64,000 nucleotides of DNA from BJGV01 sp003230615 (GTDB lineage: Bacteria > Pseudomonadota > Gammaproteobacteria > Burkholderiales > Nitrosomonadaceae). The notes under the pieces were generated by a model, which worked only from the letters and a program-made list of their open reading frames with translations, did not search any database and was not told the DNA's origin. Position 1 is the first letter of the stretch; each line of letters starts with the position of its first letter. Positions 57,661 to 64,000 of the stretch are shown here, one piece after another. Made by a program: the position numbers and the translations under genes. Location: assembly GCA_963663215.1 (NCBI GenBank), contig OY760140.1, positions 372,001 through 436,000 on the forward strand. The letters are read 5' to 3'.

Positions 57661-58091
57661 GGTATTTCAGAGAATTCCTATTAAATAAAAGTTCAGTGTT
57701 ATTAGGACTGCTGCAGAAAACGAATGTAATACATAAACCATGCTGGTTATAGCTGTCTTTATTATAGAAAAAGATAGGTCTTTATTCTAACTTCTTGGTA
57801 AAGAGAAAGGAATGAGAATGCGGGTAGATAAGGAAGATAGATATGCCCATGGCACAGAGAGATTCTTTTAACTATTGTATCTTTGGTGGAAGACAAGTAA
57901 GGAACTAAATTATTTGCTTCATGTTTTAAGTGATAATACATTAGCTAAAATATTTTTTAAAAATTGTTCTTGGGCAATGGGGCCCCAATCGTTATTAAGC
58001 ACTTCCGTGCTTTTCACCAAAACACAGGTAGAATGACACAGTTTATTTGTATCTACAATTTAAGATATTAAAAATACTTTTTGGAGACCAT
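57661..58091. other. Intergenic region upstream of icd
   Basis: 431 bp between the divergent nudJ and icd genes. It includes a small hairpin AAGCAC/GTGCTT (57997-58012) followed by a short T run, and the 10-bp palindrome TGGGGCCCCA near 57977-57988. No coding frame was found. It should hold the icd promoter. Confidence 0.45.
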
Positions 58092-59348
58092 ATGTACATG
58101 TACCAGCACATAAAGACGCCAGTTGAAGGCGAGAAAGTCTGCGTTAATGAAGATTTTTCTTTGAGTGTGCCAGACTGTCCAATTATTCCATACATTGAGG
58201 GTGACGGCATTGGTGTGGATATTACACCCGTGATGCAGAAGGTTGTTAATTCAGCTGTTAAGGTAGCTTATGGTGGTAAACGCAGGATCTTTTGGATGGA
58301 GATTTATGCTGGTAAAAAATCTACGCATTTATACGGTGAAAATGTGTGGTTGCCAGACGAGACACTGCAAGCTGCAAGGGAATATGTAATTTCTATTAAG
58401 GGCCCGTTAACGACGCCCGTAGGCGGCGGCATTCGTTCAATCAACGTTGCATTACGCCAGGAATTGGATTTATTTCTGTGCTTACGTCCAATACGTTATT
58501 TCCAGGGTGTGCCTAGTCCACTAAAAACTCCAGAAAAGACTGACATGATAATCTTTCGTGAAAATTCAGAAGATATTTATGCTGGTATCGAATGGGAATC
58601 TGGATCGAAAGAAGCTAATAAGGTTATCGATTTTTTAATAAAGAATATGGGGGTCACAAAGATACGCTTTCCACAAACATCCGGTATTGGCATCAAGCCG
58701 GTCTCAAGCGATGGTACTGAAAGGCTGGTGCGCAGGGCTATTCAGTACGCAATAAATAGTAAGAAACGGTCAGTAACTTTGGTACACAAAGGCAATATTA
58801 TGAAATTTACAGAGGGGGCTTTCAAGAACTGGGGATATTCGTTGGCAGCTAGAGAATTTGGTGCCGAGCTACTTGATGGGGGGCCGTGGATGGTTCTGTC
58901 AGAGAATAAAGGCGGAATCATTATCAAAGACATGATTGCTGACGCTTTCCTACAACAGATTTTGCTACGCCCAGAGGAATATGATGTGATTGCCACTCTG
59001 AATCTGAACGGGGACTATATTTCTGATGCTCTTGCGGCTCAGGTGGGGGGTATTGGTATGGCACCAGGTGCCAACCTCAATGATTCAATTGCAATGTTCG
59101 AAGCAACTCATGGCACTGCACCAAAATATGCTGGCAAGGATCAGGTTAATCCCAGTTCAATTATTTTGTCAGCAGAAATGATGCTAAGGCACATAGGTTG
59201 GATTGAGGCCGCTGATCTGATAATTCATGCAATGGAAAAGACGATACAAGATAAGATCGTGACCTATGACCTGGCGCGACATATGTCTGGTGCGCAGAAG
59301 GTATCATGTTCAGCATTTGGCCAAGCTCTAGTCAAGCGCATGGGTTGA
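58092..59348 (+). CDS. icd: Isocitrate dehydrogenase, NADP type
   Basis: Icd oxidises isocitrate to 2-oxoglutarate. From the ATG at 58092, preceded by GGAG, the protein has 418 residues, the E. coli-type length. The phosphorylation and substrate loop (NVALRQELDLFLCLRPIRYF) and IIFRENSEDIYAGIEW are present. The metal-binding segment (NLNGDYISDALAAQVGGIG) and EATHGTAPKYAGKDQVNP are also seen. An upstream in-frame TTG at 58047 is rejected for lack of similarity. A strong terminator follows. Confidence 0.95.
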   Translation: MYMYQHIKTPVEGEKVCVNEDFSLSVPDCPIIPYIEGDGIGVDITPVMQKVVNSAVKVAYGGKRRIFWMEIYAGKKSTHLYGENVWLPDETLQAAREYVISIKGPLTTPVGGGIRSINVALRQELDLFLCLRPIRYFQGVPSPLKTPEKTDMIIFRENSEDIYAGIEWESGSKEANKVIDFLIKNMGVTKIRFPQTSGIGIKPVSSDGTERLVRRAIQYAINSKKRSVTLVHKGNIMKFTEGAFKNWGYSLAAREFGAELLDGGPWMVLSENKGGIIIKDMIADAFLQQILLRPEEYDVIATLNLNGDYISDALAAQVGGIGMAPGANLNDSIAMFEATHGTAPKYAGKDQVNPSSIILSAEMMLRHIGWIEAADLIIHAMEKTIQDKIVTYDLARHMSGAQKVSCSAFGQALVKRMG

Positions 59349-59370
59349 ACAAGTGCAATTTCATAAAAGA

Positions 59371-59406
59371 AAAAACCCCTTGACTATTTCATGTCAAGGG
59401 GTTTTT
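59371..59406. terminator. Strong bidirectional terminator between icd and cspA
   Basis: AAAAACCCCTTGAC and GTCAAGGGGTTTTT form a perfect 14-bp stem around an 8-nt loop, with A and T runs on both sides. It sits between convergent genes and can end transcription from either. Confidence 0.95.
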
Positions 59407-59457
59407 AAACCTGCGATTACAAACTAATCATGGTGCAATTACACCAGTTGTGAATCG

Positions 59458-59661
59458 TTAGGGTGTTTGAATATTTGATGCTTGTTTACCCTTTGGTCCT
59501 TGAGTAACTTCAAAGCTAACTTTCTGACCTTCTTTGAGCGTTTTGAATCCTGACATATTAATTGCGGAGAAGTGTGCAAATAAATCTTCGCTACCATCAT
59601 CGGGAGTAATAAAACCAAAACCTTTAGAGTCGTTGAACCATTTTACTGTACCTGCTGCCAT
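59458..59661 (-). CDS. Cold-shock protein, CspA family
   Basis: A 67-residue single-domain nucleic-acid chaperone. RNP1 (KGFGFITPD) and RNP2 (DLFAHFSAI) are intact in AGTVKWFNDSKGFGFI and EDLFAHFSAINM. It has a predicted promoter and a leader of about 105 nt, as is usual for cold-shock genes. Which paralogue it is cannot be told. Confidence 0.94.
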   Translation of the reverse strand: MAAGTVKWFNDSKGFGFITPDDGSEDLFAHFSAINMSGFKTLKEGQKVSFEVTQGPKGKQASNIQTP

Positions 59662-59773
59662 TTTTCCTATCCTATAAAAAACCGGGCCCGAAACCCGAAC
59701 ACTGTTTGAGTTTCAAGACCGCAAACGGATGTAATCGGTACTGCAGAATACTTGAAGCCAAACTCCACTAACT

Positions 59774-59802
59774 AATTTACTCAAATCTGTTGCTAAAGTC
59801 AA
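59774..59802 (-). promoter_or_regulatory. Sigma-70 promoter of the cold-shock gene
   Basis: On the minus strand TTGACT (59802-59797) and TAAATT (59779-59774) are separated by exactly 17 nt. Transcription would start near 59767, leaving a leader of about 105 nt that contains a GC-rich foldable stretch (CGGGTTTCGGGCCCG) just before the ribosome binding site. Confidence 0.65.
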
Positions 59803-59941
59803 GTAGTCATTCTATATTTTTAAAATAGCAAATTAATATTTTCCTCAAGATACTTGAAATTTTTGCCGTAATCGACAAGTATATCGGTAAGAGTTTGTTT
59901 GAGTTGCGCGCCCTCTACAGATGAGCAGGTAGGTGACAGTC

Positions 59942-60250
59942 ATGGCAATAAGAGATCATGAAGATGTTGTACTGGAGGTTAAGAAGAGTAAAATCAAGCC
60001 ACCACCGATGTTTAAAGTAATTTTGTTGAATGATGACTTCACGCCAATGGAATTTGTGGTAATGGTATTACAGACTTTTTTTTCTAAGAGTCAAGAACAG
60101 GCGGCACAAATTATGTTACAAGTCCATATGGATGGGGTTGGTGTATGCGGTGTCTATCCAAGCGATGTGGCTGTCACCAAGGTTAAGCAGGTGGTTACGT
60201 TTGCTAGGAAGCATCAGCATCCGCTAAAGTGCGTGATGGAGGAGACTTGA
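59942..60250 (+). CDS. clpS: ATP-dependent Clp protease adaptor ClpS
   Basis: ClpS binds N-degron substrates and hands them to ClpA. The 102-residue protein has an unstructured N-terminus and the core PPPMFKVILLNDDFTPMEFV, with the NDD substrate-pocket motif and the helix containing MLQVHMDG. A GTG at 59933 is an alternative start. The stop is 1 nt from clpA, so the two are co-transcribed. Confidence 0.94.
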   Translation: MAIRDHEDVVLEVKKSKIKPPPMFKVILLNDDFTPMEFVVMVLQTFFSKSQEQAAQIMLQVHMDGVGVCGVYPSDVAVTKVKQVVTFARKHQHPLKCVMEET

Positions 60251-60251
60251 A

Positions 60252-62510
60252 ATGATTGCTCAAGAGCTTGAGGTGAGTTTGCACATGGTATTTGTCGAAT
60301 CAAGACAGAAACGCCATGAGTTTATTACGGTAGAGCACCTGTTGTTGGCGATGCTCGACAATCATACTGCTGCCGAGGTACTGCGCGCCTGTTCTGTCGA
60401 CATTGGCGATTTGCGAGAATTTCTTGTTGGTCATGTTACAGAGAATACACCTACTGTGGGTGGTAGTGGAGAAGTTGACACTCAGCCTACGCTTGGATTC
60501 CAGCGCGTGATCCAGCGTGCAATCTTGCATGTCCAATCCTCAGGCAAAAAAGAAGTCACCGGTGCAAACGTACTGGTGGCAATATTTGGTGAAAAAGATT
60601 CCCACGCGGTTTATTTTCTGCACCAGAGAGGTGTGACTCGACTTGACGTAGTCAATTATATTTCCCATGGAATTAGTAAAGTTCCTCAAGGTAATGGCGC
60701 CAAGACTGAAAGTGAGGGTGATGTCGATCAGGATTTAGGTGTAGGTGGCGCACTTGAAAGCTATACTATAAATCTTAATACTCAAGCGCTAGCAGGCAAG
60801 ATTGATCCTCTAATTGGGCGTGAAAAGGAATTAGAGCGTGTAATACAAACATTATGCCGTCGTCGCAAGAATAATCCTCTTTTAGTGGGCGAAGCGGGGG
60901 TAGGTAAGACGGCTATCGCTGAGGGTCTGGCATGGAAAATTACCAAAAGTGACGTACCGGAAGTTCTTGCTCATCACCAGATTTACTCTCTAGACATGGG
61001 CGCACTACTGGCTGGTACCAAGTACCGGGGCGATTTCGAACAGCGCCTGAAGGCAATACTAAAACAATTGCTCGAGGATCCCAATGCTATCTTATTTATT
61101 GATGAAATTCACACTCTGATAGGTGCAGGCGCTGCATCAGGGGGTACGCTTGATGCCTCTAACTTACTCAAGCCGATGCTCAACACCGGTCAGTTAAGGT
61201 GCATCGGCGCCACTACTTACAGTGAGTATAGAGGAATTTTCGAGAAGGATCACGCTCTTTCACGGCGCTTCCAGAAAATTGATGTGCCAGAAGCTAGCGT
61301 GGAAGAGACTGTTACCATTCTGCGTGGTCTGAAATCTCGCTACGAAACACATCATGGTGTTAAATACACAGCCATTGCATTTACAACAGCAGCAGAATTA
61401 TCGGCGCGTTTTATCAATGATCGGCACTTGCCGGATAAGGCAATAGACATAATTGACGAAGCAGGCGCAGCTCAGCGGATTCTGCCGAAATCTAAGCAAC
61501 GCAAGATTATCAGCAAGCTCGAAATAGAGAACGTTATTGCAAAAGCTGCACGAATTCCACCGCGGAATGTTTCCAATAACGATCGCAATGCACTGAAAAC
61601 ACTTGATCGAGATTTAAAGACTATGGTTTTTGGGCAGGATAAAGCTATTAATGCTCTAGCAGCGGCAATCAAGATGGCTAGAAGTGGCTTAGGTGACCCA
61701 CAAAAGCCGGTCGGATCGTTCCTCTTTTCCGGGCCTACGGGTGTAGGTAAAACTGAAGTTGCACGTCAGTTGGCCTATGCTATGGGTATCCAGTTACATC
61801 GCTTTGACATGTCTGAATACATGGAGCATCACGCAGTGTCCCGCCTGATTGGTGCACCACCTGGCTATGTTGGTTTTGACCAAGGCGGTTTACTCACCGA
61901 GGCAATTATCAAGCAGCCCTACTCTGTGTTGTTGTTGGACGAGATAGAAAAGGCTCATGCCGATATTTTCAACATCTTGTTGCAAGTGATGGATCATGGC
62001 ACTTTGACAGATAACAATGGGCGTAAGGCGGATTTCCGGAACGTAGTCATCATTATGACTACCAATGCTGGGGCTGAATCACTTGCCAAGACCTCTATTG
62101 GTTTCACCAAATCGATCCAGGCAGGCGATGAGATGGCTGATATTAGACGCATATTCACACCAGAATTTCGCAATCGACTAGATGCAATTATTTCATTTGC
62201 AGCTCTGGACAAAGACGTGATTATGCGAGTGGCAGATAAATTCCTGATGCAATTGGAGGCGCAGTTGCATGAGAAAAAGGTAGAGGTGATATTTACTGAT
62301 GCATTGAGAGAATATCTTGTTAAAGACGGATTTGACCTTATCATGGGCGCGCGCCCTATGGCACGTCTCATTCAGGACACCATTCGTAGTGCTTTGGCAG
62401 ATGAATTGTTATTTGGGCGTCTTGTCAACGGAGGAAAGGTAACTGTGGATTCAGATGCTGACGGTAATGTGAAACTTCAGTTTGAGGAAGAAACTGCAGT
62501 GATTTTATAA
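60252..62510 (+). CDS. clpA: ATP-dependent Clp protease ATPase subunit ClpA
   Basis: ClpA unfolds substrates for ClpP. The 752-residue protein has an N-terminal ClpN domain (two repeats, 1-145). AAA1 carries Walker A GEAGVGKTAIAEG and Walker B ILFIDEIHTLIGAG. AAA2 carries GPTGVGKTEVARQ and LLLDEIEKAHADIFN. A ClpP loop is expected near IGFTKS, around residues 612-617. A GGAGGAG ribosome binding site overlaps the end of clpS. No defects seen. Confidence 0.96.
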   Translation: MIAQELEVSLHMVFVESRQKRHEFITVEHLLLAMLDNHTAAEVLRACSVDIGDLREFLVGHVTENTPTVGGSGEVDTQPTLGFQRVIQRAILHVQSSGKKEVTGANVLVAIFGEKDSHAVYFLHQRGVTRLDVVNYISHGISKVPQGNGAKTESEGDVDQDLGVGGALESYTINLNTQALAGKIDPLIGREKELERVIQTLCRRRKNNPLLVGEAGVGKTAIAEGLAWKITKSDVPEVLAHHQIYSLDMGALLAGTKYRGDFEQRLKAILKQLLEDPNAILFIDEIHTLIGAGAASGGTLDASNLLKPMLNTGQLRCIGATTYSEYRGIFEKDHALSRRFQKIDVPEASVEETVTILRGLKSRYETHHGVKYTAIAFTTAAELSARFINDRHLPDKAIDIIDEAGAAQRILPKSKQRKIISKLEIENVIAKAARIPPRNVSNNDRNALKTLDRDLKTMVFGQDKAINALAAAIKMARSGLGDPQKPVGSFLFSGPTGVGKTEVARQLAYAMGIQLHRFDMSEYMEHHAVSRLIGAPPGYVGFDQGGLLTEAIIKQPYSVLLLDEIEKAHADIFNILLQVMDHGTLTDNNGRKADFRNVVIIMTTNAGAESLAKTSIGFTKSIQAGDEMADIRRIFTPEFRNRLDAIISFAALDKDVIMRVADKFLMQLEAQLHEKKVEVIFTDALREYLVKDGFDLIMGARPMARLIQDTIRSALADELLFGRLVNGGKVTVDSDADGNVKLQFEEETAVIL

Positions 62511-62547
62511 AGGTTGCTTGCCATTACTATAATTTTTAGTCAAAGAA

Positions 62548-63426
62548 CTAGTGGGCTTCTTCAACTTTTATTAGCACCGTACGCTGTTCATTGATAATCA
62601 TGTCGCTATGTGGAGAATTTGGAGTGGAAGCCTGTCTAGATTTGTTCCTCTCAGAACCACCTAGGTCTATCCATTCTCCTAGCCTGCCTGAAACGGAAGT
62701 AACTATGTGCTGAGTGTTGATACCGCCTGGTAATTGGCGATTAGGAGTATTTTGTTGGGGGCTTACCTCCAGGGTTACGTGCCTTCCATTCACACGTGGC
62801 ACCAGAGTAAAGCCAGTGGTCACATCATGAAATTGTACGCTCTCAATTACCCGCACCCCTTGTGGTGTGTGAATTATATTGCGTAAAGGTATTGGCAACG
62901 ACTTGCCTATATGAATGGAAGCATAGCCGTCATCTAAAACTTGTATGTGCTGTGTATTTCTTTCATTTTCCAACTTCTGGTGATTAAGCACTTGGACTTT
63001 AAGATCATCGTCTCCATATTTATCGCCAATAATCAGACCGCGGTGACCGGTGCTGCCAGGGACTTTTATTCTTATTTTTCCTTTACTTGCCTTTCCAGAA
63101 AGTTTAAGTAAATTTCGTGCAGTTACGCGGTCTACATCTTGCATTACAGTTAATATTAGACGGCGTCGTGCAGAGTCGATTTCGTTCAGAAGTTGTTTGA
63201 TTTCTTGTAAATTATCTGGGGTCGTACGGATGATGAGTCGACCCCGCATGCCGCTTAGCGCACCCTGTTTGTCCAAGAAAGGGTTGATCAGCGGAATAAT
63301 CTCATCAGCAGTACGGTGCTTCAGCTGAATTACTTCTAGTATAGTTGGATCGGCCGTCACAATTGCCGGCAATATGAGTAACCCAATTACATTGGTTATT
63401 GCAATAGTTCTACGTATTGTAAACAT
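62548..63426 (-). CDS. Stand-alone secretin N-domain (NolW-like) protein
   Basis: A 292-residue exported protein with a signal peptide ending near IVTADP. The first mature segment (ILEVIQLKHRTADEIIPLINPF ... RLIIRTTPDNLQEIKQLLNEID) is a secretin NolW-type domain. A second half (IHTPQGVRVIESVQFHDVT, GFTLVPRVNGRHVTLEVSP) resembles part of the secretin domain, but the long multi-strand pore region is missing. It is therefore unlikely to form a complete gate. No other type II, III or IV secretion genes are adjacent. Function unknown. Confidence 0.75.
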   Translation of the reverse strand: MFTIRRTIAITNVIGLLILPAIVTADPTILEVIQLKHRTADEIIPLINPFLDKQGALSGMRGRLIIRTTPDNLQEIKQLLNEIDSARRRLILTVMQDVDRVTARNLLKLSGKASKGKIRIKVPGSTGHRGLIIGDKYGDDDLKVQVLNHQKLENERNTQHIQVLDDGYASIHIGKSLPIPLRNIIHTPQGVRVIESVQFHDVTTGFTLVPRVNGRHVTLEVSPQQNTPNRQLPGGINTQHIVTSVSGRLGEWIDLGGSERNKSRQASTPNSPHSDMIINEQRTVLIKVEEAH

Positions 63427-63679
63427 TGGATTCTTAAATATGTACTTATCTTACATGCAAAATAAAGGAGAGTTTTGTAATGGAAAAGTAAAAATAAGCA
63501 TAAACAAATAAATATTTAATTGAGTTTTACCTATTTCTTTTTAACCTAGACCACAGAATTACTCCCCAAATATTACTTTACGTAGATTCATAACTACACT
63601 TATTTAGATAGTCACATAATTTAACGTACTTGTTCATATCTAAATAATTCGAAGGGCACTAGTTATTTGCATTCTATAC
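63427..63679. other. AT-rich intergenic region
   Basis: About 250 bp between the divergent secretin-like and iron-binding genes, upstream of the Fur-type promoter. Nothing recognisable was found. Confidence 0.4.
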
Positions 63680-63707
63680 TTTACTGATAACAATTATCAT
63701 TTATAAT
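63680..63707 (+). promoter_or_regulatory. Sigma-70 promoter with overlapping Fur box
   Basis: TTTACT (63680-63685) and a perfect TATAAT (63702-63707) are 16 nt apart. The 19-bp stretch GATAACAATTATCATTTAT (63686-63704) fills the spacer and matches 13 of 19 positions of the Fur consensus GATAATGATAATCATTATC. Fur with iron would block the polymerase here. Confidence 0.75.
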
Positions 63708-63755
63708 AGCGCTGTTTTATCCACTTTTCTTTATATTCAAAGGTCATAATTAAAG

Positions 63756-64000
63756 ATGCTAAAAATATGGTTTAGCCGCTATCCGGTTGTAATATTCTTC
63801 TGTGCTGCTTTGTTCAGCTCGAATCTGGCTTATGCGGAGCAAGTAGTTGTTTACTCAGCACGAATTGAAAAACTCATCAAGCCGATGTTTGACGCATTCA
63901 CAAAAAATACTGGTGTACCAGTCAAATTTGTTACTGATAAAGCAGGGGTATTGCTCGAGCGTCTTAAGGCAGAAGGTAAGAATACGCCTGCTGACATGTT
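63756..64000 (+). CDS. Iron(III) ABC transporter substrate-binding protein, 5' part
   Basis: The first 81 codons are visible. A signal peptide (about residues 1-27, ending NLAYA-EQ) is followed by VVVYSARIEKLIKPMFDAFT, KNTGVPVKFVTDKAGVLLERL and EGKNTPADM. This is the start of the FbpA/FutA family that binds ferric iron in the periplasm. A Fur-box promoter lies about 50 bp upstream. The gene runs off the right edge. Confidence 0.9.
   Translation, partial: MLKIWFSRYPVVIFFCAALFSSNLAYAEQVVVYSARIEKLIKPMFDAFTKNTGVPVKFVTDKAGVLLERLKAEGKNTPADM

Overview
The window reads as chromosome of a moderately AT-rich betaproteobacterium. The best match is the Nitrosomonadaceae (ammonia-oxidiser) lineage. Two things point there. 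Several gene orders are betaproteobacterial: fabD-fabH-plsX-rpmF-yceD, glnE/yhdP/nitrilase/tldD, sigma factor/DUF3619/DUF3106/RDD, and clpS-clpA next to cspA and icd. There is also a histidine-rich SmbP-type protein of the kind described from Nitrosomonas europaea. No rRNA, tRNA, CRISPR array, integrase or insertion sequence was recognised. The assignment is by protein and synteny recognition only.

Layout. 1-7.5 kb, almost all minus strand: fatty-acid and phospholipid genes (fabD partial, fabH, plsX), rpmF, a broken yceD, then maf (+), sppA, a Gph-like phosphatase and rluC. 7.5-18.6 kb: rne behind a structured leader, a low-molecular-weight phosphatase, phosphomannomutase, a small zinc-finger gene, ilvE, a frameshifted adenylate cyclase and glnE. 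18.8-27.2 kb: yhdP, nitrilase, tldD, then RDD, DUF3106, DUF3619 and a decayed sigma factor. 27.7-33.8 kb: tonB-exbB-exbD, an esterase, darP, pmbA and an RpfE-like gene. 33.9-41.4 kb: a degenerate EAL protein, recJ, mfd and serB. 41.4-49.8 kb is the most accessory-looking part: an RND pump with its adaptor, SmbP, a dicarboxylate/cation symporter, an orphan TIR-domain protein in about 1.5 kb of sparse DNA, and a Nudix hydrolase. 49.9-64 kb: grpE-dnaK-dnaJ with sigma-32-type promoters, purB, a broken glutathione transferase, mnmA and nudJ, icd, cspA, clpS-clpA, a secretin N-domain protein, and the start of an iron-binding protein gene under a Fur-box promoter.

The most notable theme is gene erosion. 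Three genes (yceD, an ECF-like sigma factor, a glutathione S-transferase) are each intact except for one in-frame stop codon (TAA, TAA, TAG); the sigma factor has also lost a normal start codon. A fourth gene, the adenylate cyclase, is split by a single-base frameshift, and an EAL protein has lost catalytic residues. Essential genes look intact and use all three stop codons normally, so a changed genetic code is unlikely. Recent pseudogene formation, assembly error, or (less likely) readthrough remain possible. Together with several gaps of 300-600 bp, this suggests loss of regulatory functions in a slowly shrinking genome. No complete new multi-gene system was identified. The best candidates for novelty are the solitary ThsB-like TIR protein and the nonsense-interrupted genes.
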